Positions 18,911-28,000 of a stretch of 64,000 nucleotides of DNA are shown one piece after another (within the stretch, counting starts at the first letter, position 1; each line of letters begins with the position of its first letter). The notes beneath the pieces are model-generated. The model was not told the DNA's origin and made no database searches. It saw only the letters and a list, made by a program, of their open reading frames with translations. Made by a program: the position numbers and the translations under genes. Source of the DNA: Tolypothrix brevis GSE-NOS-MK-07-07A (GTDB taxonomy: Bacteria; Cyanobacteriota; Cyanobacteriia; Cyanobacteriales; Nostocaceae); NCBI GenBank assembly GCA_019358985.1, contig JAHHIJ010000023.1, forward strand, positions 36,380 through 100,379. Direction: 5' to 3'.

Positions 18911-18947
18911 AAAGCTCTGCTCTTTTATGAGGGGAGCTTTTATATTT
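18911..18947 (+). terminator. Rho-independent terminator behind small ORF
   Basis: Stem AAAGCTC/GAGCTTT extended by CTC/GAG, followed by TTTTATATTT on the plus strand. Confidence 0.75.
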
Positions 18948-19205
18948 ATTAACAATCTTAATTTTTTCGGGTGGAGGAGACGCGATAAGGAACAAATATA
19001 TCTGTTAAGTTGTCAGTAATACTGACTCTTAAGTTTTTAACTTGATGTATTGCGACATAAGCAAGATGCATTCATACTTGAGTGTGGAAAGATAAAAAAG
19101 TGCGATCGCACTCTCTTCGATATACTCGACAATTTTTATCAGCGGAACTGCGGAGAGTGTTGTTTACGGAGTCGGGAGAGTGTCAACCTAATTGGTATTC
19201 AACAA

Positions 19206-19487
19206 ATGCATCTCATTTTGTATAGTAAACCTGGTTGCCATTTATGCGAAGGGTTGCAGGAAAAGTTAGAACAAATCGTAGAGACGCGAAATTTCGCGTC
19301 TCTGGAAATTCGCGATATTATGACTCGTGATGATTGGTTTGCGGCATATGAGTATGAGGTGCCGGTGCTTTATGTGACGAACCGCAGAGACGTAGAGGAA
19401 GCAGAGAAAAGAGAGGAAATGATACCGCGTCCTTCACCGCGTGTAACTGTGTCACAATTGGAGAAAATGCTCCGGAAGTATTTATAG
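19206..19487 (+). CDS. Glutaredoxin-like thioredoxin-fold protein
   Basis: 93 aa. Begins MHLILYSKPGCHLCEGLQEKL with a CxxC (CHLC) active site, followed by VPVLYVTN (cis-Pro region). It belongs to the DUF836/glutaredoxin-like family of thiol oxidoreductases. ATG 19206 fits the family; the frame is open to 19050 but the upstream sequence is unlike it. Residues about 25-33 (VETRNFASL) are encoded by a 24-bp perfect palindrome of the dispersed type. It lies 67 bases before murE on the same strand. Confidence 0.82.
   Translation: MHLILYSKPGCHLCEGLQEKLEQIVETRNFASLEIRDIMTRDDWFAAYEYEVPVLYVTNRRDVEEAEKREEMIPRPSPRVTVSQLEKMLRKYL
19280..19303. repeat. Dispersed palindrome inside the glutaredoxin-like coding region
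   Basis: Arms AGAGACGCGAAA/TTTCGCGTCTCT, perfect and without loop. The same sequence is found in non-coding DNA at about 43459. Here it is read through in frame. Confidence 0.85.
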
Positions 19488-19554
19488 GTGTTTGTATAAA
19501 CTGAAAAATAGTGCAGAATAGGCGCAATGTTAGCGCATGACGAGGTTCGCTCAT

Positions 19555-21060
19555 ATGAAACTGCGTGAATTATTAAGGGGTGTAGAGGGGATTGGACAAT
19601 TACCTGAACATTCAGCGATGGATGTAGAGGTGAAGGGTTTGAAGACGAATTCTCACGCTTGTGGTGTGGGAGATTTGTTTATTGGGATGCCAGGAACACG
19701 GGTTGATGGTGGGGAGTTTTGGGAAAGTGCGATCGCATCTGGTGCAGTTGGTGCTATTATCTCATCGGAAGCGGCAGAAAAAAATCCTCCCAAAAATGAG
19801 GTTTGTGTGATTACTGCAAAAGATATGACTAAGGCTTGCGCCCAAATAGCGGCGGCGTTTTATAATTATCCTGGGCAGAAACTCAAACTTGTGGGGATGA
19901 CGGGTACCAATGGCAAAACTACTACTACCCATTTGATTGAATATTTCCTGCACAAGGCAAATAAAAATACGGCTTTGATGGGAACTCTCTATACTCGTTG
20001 GGCAGGTTTTGAGCAAACTGCTGTCCATACTACCCCGTTTGCGGTGGAGTTGCAGCAGCAGCTTGGGGAGGCTTTAAATGCTGGCAATGAGTTCGGGGTG
20101 ATGGAAGTTAGTTCTCACGCTTTGGCGCAGGGTAGGGTGATGGGTTGTCAGTTTGAGGTGGGGGTGTTTAGCAATCTCACTCAAGACCATCTTGATTATC
20201 ACCGCGATATGGAAGATTATTTTGCGGCTAAGGCACTGCTTTTCCATTCTGATTATCTCACAGGACGGGCGATAATTAACAGCGATGATGTTTATGGAAA
20301 GCGATTAATTTCGTCTTTGAATCCAGATAAAGTTTGGAGTTACAGCGTTAACGATTCTACGGCTGATTTGTGGATGAGTGATTTAAATTACGAGCCGAAT
20401 GGTGTAAGTGGTACAATGCATACACCTGGTGGTGATGTTGCTTTTCAATCGCCTTTAGTCGGTCAATATAATTTAGAAAATCTCCTCGCAGCAGTCGGTG
20501 CAGTTTTACACTTAGGAATCGAAGTGCAGTTAATTGCTTCTGTGATACCTGAGTTTCCGGGAGTTCCCGGACGGATGGAGCGAGTGCAAATTACTTCAAA
20601 GCAGGAAATTAGCGTGATTGTGGATTATGCTCACACTCCCGATAGTTTGGAAAACTTGCTGAAAGCCGCGCGTCCGTTTATTCCTGGGAAGATGATTTGC
20701 GTTTTTGGTTGCGGAGGCGATCGCGATCGCACTAAACGTCCTAAAATGGGTAAAATAGCAGCTGATTTAGCTGATGTAGCTGTGGTGACATCAGATAATC
20801 CTAGAACGGAAGACCCAGAACGAATTTTAGCAGATGTTTTGGCAGGGATTCCTGATACAATTAATCCTATAGTAATATGCGATCGCGCTACCGCCATTCG
20901 CACTGCAATTTTGCAGGCTCAACCCGGAGACGGTGTATTACTCGCCGGGAAAGGTCACGAAGACTATCAAATTCTCGGAACCGAAAAAATTCACTTTGAT
21001 GACCGAGAACATGCTCGCAACGCTTTAGAAGAAAGAATGAAGACTTTGGGTAATGTCTAA
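19555..21060 (+). CDS. murE: UDP-N-acetylmuramoyl-tripeptide synthetase MurE
   Basis: 501 aa. Adds meso-diaminopimelate to UDP-MurNAc-L-Ala-D-Glu in peptidoglycan synthesis (cytoplasm). Seen: the N-terminal domain with LKTNSHACGVGDLFIGMPG, ATP loop GMTGTNGKTTTTH, DYAHTPDSLENLL and DNPRTEDP, the signature of meso-DAP specificity. ATG 19555 (MKLRELL) fits the family; an in-frame ATG at 19537 is the alternative. The stop runs straight into TGTCTAATAGACA, family B ends. Confidence 0.95.
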   Translation: MKLRELLRGVEGIGQLPEHSAMDVEVKGLKTNSHACGVGDLFIGMPGTRVDGGEFWESAIASGAVGAIISSEAAEKNPPKNEVCVITAKDMTKACAQIAAAFYNYPGQKLKLVGMTGTNGKTTTTHLIEYFLHKANKNTALMGTLYTRWAGFEQTAVHTTPFAVELQQQLGEALNAGNEFGVMEVSSHALAQGRVMGCQFEVGVFSNLTQDHLDYHRDMEDYFAAKALLFHSDYLTGRAIINSDDVYGKRLISSLNPDKVWSYSVNDSTADLWMSDLNYEPNGVSGTMHTPGGDVAFQSPLVGQYNLENLLAAVGAVLHLGIEVQLIASVIPEFPGVPGRMERVQITSKQEISVIVDYAHTPDSLENLLKAARPFIPGKMICVFGCGGDRDRTKRPKMGKIAADLADVAVVTSDNPRTEDPERILADVLAGIPDTINPIVICDRATAIRTAILQAQPGDGVLLAGKGHEDYQILGTEKIHFDDREHARNALEERMKTLGNV

Positions 21061-21112
21061 TAGACATAAAAACTGAAAATCAATGTAGAGACGTAGCAGT
21101 GCTACGTCTCTA
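21054..21112. repeat. Family B end and core behind murE
   Basis: TGTCTAATAGACA overlaps the murE stop. The core TGTAGAGACGTAGCAG/TGCTACGTCTCTACA follows. The copy is incomplete. Confidence 0.6.
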
Positions 21113-21198
21113 CAGGTTCTGGATAACTCATTTATTTGCGGAATTAACTTTAATTTAACTGTAGTAAATAATATAATATAAATATCCGGGAAAACAAG

Positions 21199-22077
21199 AT
21201 GAAAAAAATATTTTCGATAAGATATCTGTCTGTATTCTTGGCACTAGCGCTATCTGTTAGTTTTAGCAAAGTTTCGCTTGCTCAAACACAGTCAGATTAC
21301 AACCAGTATATGCAACTTGGTTATGCTGCAACTGCTCAAAGAAATTATTCAGGTGCTTTCAATTATTTCCAGCAAGCACTACAGCAACGTCCTGGAGATA
21401 AATACGCAAGTACAGCAGTAAATAACATTCAAAGTTATCTTAAAAATCGTCGTCAAGCTACTTTAGGCTTTGTTTCTAGTATAGGACGTCCTGATAGACG
21501 CTCTTCAGCAGCATCACGGGCAGCATCTTGTGTGGAAACCGGACAAACTCCCACATCTGTTACCCCAAAAACAGATCCGCAACTCACAACAGCAGCGTAT
21601 CCAAGTTTCTTTGTTTATGTTCCGCAAAACTCTGCACAAGCCTTAGAGTTTGTTTTACAAGACAATACCAGCAATAGGGAATTATATAAAACAACTTTGA
21701 AGCCTAATAAAGAATCTGGTATTGTTCGTGTTAATTTCCCGAATAATGGAAATTTACCATCTTTACAAAATGGCAAAGAATACGCTTGGACTTTTTCAAT
21801 AGTTTGCAATACTCAAAGTCGTGATAAAGATATAGAAGTAACAGGCTCAATTCAACGCATTCAAGCTGATCCTAATTTAGCGATTCAGTTACAAAAAGCA
21901 CAACCCAGAGAGCGTGCTGCTTTATATGCAACATCGGGAATTTGGCAAGATACTTTAACAACTGTAGCAGATTTACGACGCACCAATCCTAACGATTTAG
22001 CAGTTAAAGCTGATTGGGAAGACTTGTTGAAATCAGTCGGTTTAGAAAAAATTGCTTCATCACCTTTATTGGGGTGA
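21199..22077 (+). CDS. Secreted TPR plus DUF928 protein
   Basis: 292 aa. A signal peptide (RYLSVFLALALSVSFSKVSLAQ, cleavage about residue 29) is followed by a TPR-like pair (YMQLGYAATAQRNYSGAFNYFQQALQQRPGDKYA), then a DUF928 domain with AYPSFFVYVPQ, ALEFVLQD, GIVRVNFP and EYAWTFSIVC. DUF928 genes recur in cyanobacteria beside CHASE2 and haemagglutinin-CHAT genes, as here (22.9-32.4 kb). The role is unknown; it is probably periplasmic. Confidence 0.85.
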   Translation: MKKIFSIRYLSVFLALALSVSFSKVSLAQTQSDYNQYMQLGYAATAQRNYSGAFNYFQQALQQRPGDKYASTAVNNIQSYLKNRRQATLGFVSSIGRPDRRSSAASRAASCVETGQTPTSVTPKTDPQLTTAAYPSFFVYVPQNSAQALEFVLQDNTSNRELYKTTLKPNKESGIVRVNFPNNGNLPSLQNGKEYAWTFSIVCNTQSRDKDIEVTGSIQRIQADPNLAIQLQKAQPRERAALYATSGIWQDTLTTVADLRRTNPNDLAVKADWEDLLKSVGLEKIASSPLLG

Positions 22078-22091
22078 GGTTTTATGAAAAT

Positions 22092-22232
22092 TTATGAGTA
22101 TAATCTCATCGTAGCGAAATCAGAACCTTTATGACGGTTGCAAGATAAACATGAAAGTGCCAAATTATCAGCAGTCGTTTCACCTCCATGTTTGACAGCA
22201 ATAATATGGTCTACTTCATGGGTATAAGTAAG
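22092..22232 (-). pseudogene. HNH endonuclease C-terminal remnant
   Basis: Minus-strand reading gives [19 protein letters not shown] followed by [17 protein letters not shown], a clear HNH core (DHI...HGG...N...C..CN..KG). The N-terminal part and start are absent, and the reading ends at the stop 22092-22094. The rest of 22078-22449 holds a family D pair and no other gene. Confidence 0.7.
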
Positions 22233-22267
22233 TGGGCGAAATTAAAAGTAAAATACTCTCCTGGCTC

Positions 22268-22325
22268 GTAGTGAGCGGTTTACCGCTCGTCGAGTCGGGA
22301 TTTTAACGGCTGAAGCCGTTACTAC
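22268..22325. repeat. Repeat family D: facing hairpins
   Basis: GTAGTGAGCGGTTTACCGCTC (22268-22288) and AACGGCTGAAGCCGTTACTAC (22305-22325), with complementary GTAGT/ACTAC ends. Confidence 0.75.
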
Positions 22326-22449
22326 GTTAAGGAGCGTTTATTTATGCCCATCTACATCACCTTTACTATAGTTCGGTTTAATCACACTGACCTACTTATA
22401 TTGAAAGAACATTTGAAGACAGGGCTAAAAGATTAGCAAAAGCCTATAG

Positions 22450-22785
22450 TTACTCCACAGCATAGGCTGTAAATTGACGTTTAAACGGCGAATGAAAACC
22501 AACCACAATATCACAAGGAGGCACACCCAAATCAACTAATCTATCCGCAACAAGTTCCTCCGTACCGTTATATTGAATCCATATTTTCCCATTTACAATA
22601 TCAAAATGCATCACCGGACCGAATACACGTTTATCTCCCTGCCACCCAACATAAGCTAATTGATAATGGTCATGCTCAAAATCAAAAATTAATTGAGGCT
22701 TGACAGGATCTTTTTCCGAACTAATTTGTGCATGTTCCGTCAAAATTTGTTTAATATGCTGCCGATATAAATCTATTTTATCCAT
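22450..22785 (-). CDS. xisI: XisI family protein, second copy
   Basis: 111 aa, full length and clearly related to the copy at 8038-8367. Seen: DHYQLAYVGWQGDKRVFGPVMHFDIVNGKIWIQYNGTE and GVPPCDIVVGFHSPFKRQFTAYAVE. Its ATG lies inside the end of an xisH remnant (overlap 13 bases), which keeps the usual xisH-xisI coupling although xisH itself is truncated. Confidence 0.9.
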   Translation of the reverse strand: MDKIDLYRQHIKQILTEHAQISSEKDPVKPQLIFDFEHDHYQLAYVGWQGDKRVFGPVMHFDIVNGKIWIQYNGTEELVADRLVDLGVPPCDIVVGFHSPFKRQFTAYAVE

Positions 22786-22929
22786 TGTCTTATTTCCTCC
22801 TGCTTAGGGTCATAAATTATCAACTTAACTTGATAACGCTGAATAGCACGTTGGATAAAAGGAAGCTGAAAAAAGTCTAAGTAAGTTTCGGATGGAACTG
22901 CTAAGTAAAGGATTCTATCTGGCTCATTT
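22773..22929 (-). pseudogene. xisH: xisH 3' remnant
   Basis: In the frame preceding xisI, the minus strand reads ENEPDRILYLAVPSETYLD, FFQLPFIQRAIQRYQVKLII and YDPKQEEIRQWIK, ending in TAG at 22773-22775. This is the XisH C-terminus (about 50 codons). The upstream two thirds are replaced by the end of the CHASE2-kinase gene, whose stop at 22930 abuts the remnant. Confidence 0.75.
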
Positions 22930-25089
22930 TCACAACGGCAATAAAACCTTTTCCAAACTCTCTAAAACCTCTTCTACTGACTGATATCTTTGGATAAAGT
23001 CGTAGGCTACCATCTTATCTAAGACAGAAGCTAACTTTTCATTAATATTATCTAGCTTATACCAAATTACTGCATCGGTATGTGAATCACCTTTGAAAAC
23101 TAATTGTCCATGCGGGTTTCTTTGAAATTGCCTCGCAGGTATTCCAGTTAATCCTTCAATTCCAATCATTCCCAAAGCATAAATATCACTATTTAGTCTG
23201 GGATGTCCTAATAGTTGTTCGGGAGGAGCGTAACCAGCAGTACCAATTGCAATGGATTGATTATCTTCAGTTTGCTGAGATTGAATTTGTTTGACAGCAC
23301 CAAAATCAATTAAAACTAAACGATTATCTTGTTGTCGTCTAATGAGATTAGCCGGTTTGATATCTCGGTGAATTATATGATGACTGTGAACGAAAATTAG
23401 CACTCGTAAAACATCTTGAAGTAAATCAATAACTTGCGCTTCTGATAAACGTTTACCAGATTTAATTTCTTCGCTGAGAGAATGTCCGGGAATAAATTGT
23501 TGCACTAAATAAAATTGTTGACTTTCTTCAAAATAAGCTAAAAGTTGGGGAATGCGATCGCTCTTTCCTAAAAGTTCTAAAATTTCTCCTTCAGTTTTAA
23601 ATAAACGTCTAGCGACATCTAAAAATTCTTGATCTTGACGAGCGGGTTGCAAGTGCTTAACTACACATTCTGGATTGCCTGGACGCTGAGTATCTGACGC
23701 TAAATAAGTTTTCCCAAATCCACCAGAACCTAATGGTTGAATAACTTTGTAGCGTTGATTGAGTAAAGTGTCTTTTTCAAACAGAGGAATTGCTGTTACA
23801 TCATTAACTGTATTTCCACCCTCCTGCAAAAGGTCTTGCAATAACTTGATAGTTCTTTTTTGCTCTTGAATTTGCCATGCGATTTTTTCTTGCTCTCGTT
23901 TGTTGCGAAATGCACTATAGGTAACGACACTTCCTGTCGCTATTATCAAACCCAGTGCGGGAGATACTACCGGAATCCATCCGGCTTGGGTAAATATGAT
24001 ATAATTAACTCCTAACAACAAAGTTAAAATGACCACCGTCCCAAGGGTCAAACTCAGTGGATGTTGAATTCGCCATGCGATAATTCCCCCCCCTAAACTC
24101 CACACCCATATCCAAACAACTTCACCCCACTCAGGGAAAAACCAAAATAAAGCTTGTTTGTTAAGGACAGCGCTGAGAATCTGGCTAACCATTTGCGCTT
24201 GGACAACAACTCCAGCCATTTTGGGATTTTCTTGCTGACTGGCACTGTAAGGTGTGTTAAAAATATCTTTGAGACTGGGTGCAGTTGAGCCAATAAGAAC
24301 GATTTTATCTTTTATTAAAGCTGGTTCGACTTGATTTCCCAGCACTTCGCTAACACTGACAAGTTTTACAGGGTTAACAGAACGGTAATTTAGCAGAATT
24401 TGAAAGCCATTTGTATCTACTTTCTCATAACCTCCAGAGTTCCTCTGTAACGGTTTAAATATGGTATTATTAATCTGGAGTTCTTTATTCGCCGAAAATT
24501 TGGGTTGAATGTTTCCCAAATACCGCAGTGCTAGTTGTAAGCCTAGAGAGTAAGGAGTTGTACAAGCTGAGGTGGATTCTGGTTGTACCAAGAGTAGATT
24601 TCGACGAATAATATCATCTGTATCTGCAACGACATCGCTAAATCCTACTTGTTCTATTTGTGTTCCTGCTGGCGGTGGTGTGGGAGAATTAACAGAATCA
24701 GAATGTTTGCAGACAGAAATAATGCGATCGCTATTCTGTAAATGTTTCAATAATTTATCATGACCTGGCTCCACTCGCAAGTCCCGAAATATATCCAAAC
24801 CAATTACTCGTGGTTGATATCCTTCTAGTTTCGTAAATAGCTTATCAAGAATTTCTCCTGATAATGGCCATTTTTGCAACTTTTCTAAATCTTTTTCAGT
24901 TACTCCCACAACTAAGATGCGAGGATCTAAACCAGGATTACCCCGCATTTGGATCATCTGGTCAAAAAGCTTCAACTCTATCGGTTCTAGCATTCCCAAA
25001 CGCTGAATTCCAAAGAGCAATATTGTCGCAATTGCGCTAGAAATAATCGCCGGCTGTTTGAAAAAGTTTCTCATTTGCATACATAACAT
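22930..25089 (-). CDS. CHASE2-domain serine/threonine protein kinase
   Basis: 719 aa, membrane-anchored. An N-terminal helix (about 13-30) is followed by an extracytoplasmic CHASE2 sensor domain (about 30-320, with RVIGLDIFRD and KDKIVLIGSTAPSLKDIF). Three membrane helices (about 330-410) and a short coiled coil follow. The kinase domain (about 445-715) has GSGGFGKTYLA, VVKHL, HRDIKPANL, DFGAVK and GYAPPEQ, all intact. The chosen ATG overlaps the stop of the upstream haemagglutinin-CHAT gene (TGATG), so translation is coupled. It probably signals on the same process. The 3' end has cut xisH. Confidence 0.92.
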   Translation of the reverse strand: MLCMQMRNFFKQPAIISSAIATILLFGIQRLGMLEPIELKLFDQMIQMRGNPGLDPRILVVGVTEKDLEKLQKWPLSGEILDKLFTKLEGYQPRVIGLDIFRDLRVEPGHDKLLKHLQNSDRIISVCKHSDSVNSPTPPPAGTQIEQVGFSDVVADTDDIIRRNLLLVQPESTSACTTPYSLGLQLALRYLGNIQPKFSANKELQINNTIFKPLQRNSGGYEKVDTNGFQILLNYRSVNPVKLVSVSEVLGNQVEPALIKDKIVLIGSTAPSLKDIFNTPYSASQQENPKMAGVVVQAQMVSQILSAVLNKQALFWFFPEWGEVVWIWVWSLGGGIIAWRIQHPLSLTLGTVVILTLLLGVNYIIFTQAGWIPVVSPALGLIIATGSVVTYSAFRNKREQEKIAWQIQEQKRTIKLLQDLLQEGGNTVNDVTAIPLFEKDTLLNQRYKVIQPLGSGGFGKTYLASDTQRPGNPECVVKHLQPARQDQEFLDVARRLFKTEGEILELLGKSDRIPQLLAYFEESQQFYLVQQFIPGHSLSEEIKSGKRLSEAQVIDLLQDVLRVLIFVHSHHIIHRDIKPANLIRRQQDNRLVLIDFGAVKQIQSQQTEDNQSIAIGTAGYAPPEQLLGHPRLNSDIYALGMIGIEGLTGIPARQFQRNPHGQLVFKGDSHTDAVIWYKLDNINEKLASVLDKMVAYDFIQRYQSVEEVLESLEKVLLPL

Positions 25090-28000
25090 CACCAAGGATT
25101 GCCAACCATTGTAAACGCTGCCCAATAATAAGGATGGGATAATGGTCCATCAGGTTGCTGGATACTGTCAGCGGGTAAAGGTAAACTTCCAACTTTGCCT
25201 AAACCTCGTATTTGCCCGTTTTTTAAGTAAATCTCTCCTTTTGCCATAGCTACTTGAGCGTCTCTTAAAGCTTCTGCCCGAATTCTAGAGGTTTTCAAGC
25301 TTTGGTAAAATTTCGTCATCAAAGCCGCAGAACCAACATCATTGACTGCCCACAAACTTGCAACACTCGTTTTCACACCTGCGAGTATTGCTAACCCCGC
25401 AAATCCAATTTCTGCCTCTTCATCTCCCAAAGCTGTTCTACAAGCACTTAACACCAGCATCTCTACTTGAGGTTCATTAAAGCCTAATTTCCGAATTTGG
25501 TTTAAGCGTAACTTGTCTTCCCAGAGTTGAATATATGAATTACTCACAGGACCTGTGTTAAAATCAGCATGGGTTGCCATGTGAATAATTCCGAAAGGTT
25601 GTTGACGACGGATGATTTTGAGATTCTCTAAAGTCGCTTGCTTATTGAGGAATAATTTCCCCTGCCAAAGCTTAAACACCAATGTTGATAATTCAACGGG
25701 AACTGCTGGTAAAGGCTCTTGTCCTTGAGTTGTTTGAGAAACTCCCATCGCTAAAAGTTGAGATTTTTTGATGTCTGTGTAGAGAGTGTTGGTTAAGGTG
25801 AGACTGGGCATCAAGCCAATGCTGTATTTTTCTACCAAAAATCCTTTACCATTGTGTAAAGCAGCCATTGGGGTAGAACGCAAACCAACATCTGGGAGAA
25901 AAACTAGATTGTCGATACCTTGCGCTTGTAAATCTGCTTCTAATGGGGAAATTATCCAGCGATAAAGTTGTTGTGACAGAGGTAAATAACCGTCAGTCCG
26001 ACGATTTCGCGGAATCACGATTTGATTGCGAAATTCCTCAGCTATTTTGAGAACTTTGGCTTTTGTCGCTTCGGGTATTCGTTTGCGGATAGGATTTCCT
26101 CTCCCTGTCACCATGACTAATTCTAGTTGCTCGCTGTTCTGTTCTGCTGTAGTATTAAGTTGTTTATTACCGGAAGAAGATAAAGGAGTAATTTCTACAG
26201 GAACAAAGCTGATGTAGATAAATGCAGGTTTAACACCAGTAGCTTTTTCAATATTTTGAGCAATTTCCTTACCGTCATCCAAGGTTTTCCGGTTAGGAAT
26301 CGGTATACCTAATTGAGTCGCAACCCTACTAGTAAACTTATCTTCAGGAGTGGGATTAGTATCCAGTAGCGATCGATTTCCCTCAGAGGGGATGGTGGTG
26401 ATAGAAACAGGATTATCACGTTTAACTGGATTATTTTCGCATTGAACTGTGCAGGGGTCAATAGTTGGAAGAGGACGTGGTTCTGGTGGTATAGGTGGTT
26501 CTGGTGGTATAACTGGTGGTGATGGGATATTAAGTCCTACTTGTTGAGGTAGTGAAGAGGAAACGCGATCGCTTGCTCCAACTGTAAAAGCATTAATTGT
26601 TCCAGTTGCATTACTTGGTGATGTATAATTAAGGGTTTCGCCTGGAATTAAGACATCTCCCGGATTTAAAACGGTGTTACCTCGCGTTAATGTTCCTGCT
26701 TGAATCCCATCAAGGACGACAAAGGTATTATCAAGATTGATGTCGCTGGTGTTTGTCGTAAAAGTAAAAGGAAAAGCAACACCAGCTTGAGCATTATTTG
26801 AGAGCGTGGAGTTTGTCATTAATGTTGGTGCGGTGTTAACAGAATTAATTGTAATCCCCGCAGGAGTACCAACAGCAGATCCACCAATATCTAAAACAGG
26901 AAAATTACCCGCAGATATAATTGAGGTTCCCCCCGCATTAATACTTCCTGCTGTACCATTAACAGTTGCATTCCCCACGGTAAAATCTATATTATCTGGT
27001 CCGCCATCATGTCGAATTGTAACAGTTCCTCCACCAGTGGCGATCGTATCACCAGTTCCGATTCCTTGAACAAGTCCGTTTGTCAGAACTCGAACATCAC
27101 CACCTGTAGTCAAGATACCTTGTTGAGGATTGCTTTGACCAGCTTGAGTGTTGATGCTATCAAAACGAATTGTGCTACCAGCTGCATTAGTTGTTTGGAG
27201 AGTGACATCACCACCGCTAGCAGTTCCACCACGTTCGCCAAGGTTGACATTTGCGGAAGAGTTTATTGCTCCTGTAGTGATATTACCACCGCTAGTGGCG
27301 ATGATGGCGGCACCTGTACCCAAACCAAAACCATTATTTGAAGAGGAATCAATCGTATTAGTCAGGATATCGCCTGGGGAAGTTAAAGTTATTGTTCCTG
27401 CGGCATTTCCACCAGTAAAGCCGTTATTGTTGCTTGTATTTAGTTGATTTAGAGTAATTCCGCCGCTGGTGGTGGTAACATTAATATTGCCAGAACCATA
27501 TCCATTTCCAGCGGCAATGATATTACCTGCATTGATATTGCCATTTGCAGACAGATTTACATTACCGCTAGTGGTAAAATTTCCAGTTGTGTCCAGATTG
27601 CCCAAAAATAAACTCGCTCCAGAAATGTTGATATTTCCCCCAGCATTTCTGATTGTGTCAGTGGGATTAGCAAAGATGACAGAACCGCTTTGAGAAAACA
27701 AGCTGAAATTTCCACCGTTCAATGTCGCTGTACCGGGGATAGTTACTCCGGGGGTAGCTCCAGTAATGGAATTGATGGTAATATTTCCAGTAGCCTGTAA
27801 GTCGATATTTGTCGCTAAACTTAAAGCTCCCCAAGAAACGGTATTCGCACCATTATCAGGCAACCCAAAAGGAATATTACCAGCCGTACCGTCAAAACTA
27901 CCACCTGAAGGCGCATCGATAATCGTTAATGTGCTGGGATCTAATAATAAAGTACCAAAATTACCGCTATTCGCAGAAGTATCAACATAACCTTGAAAAG

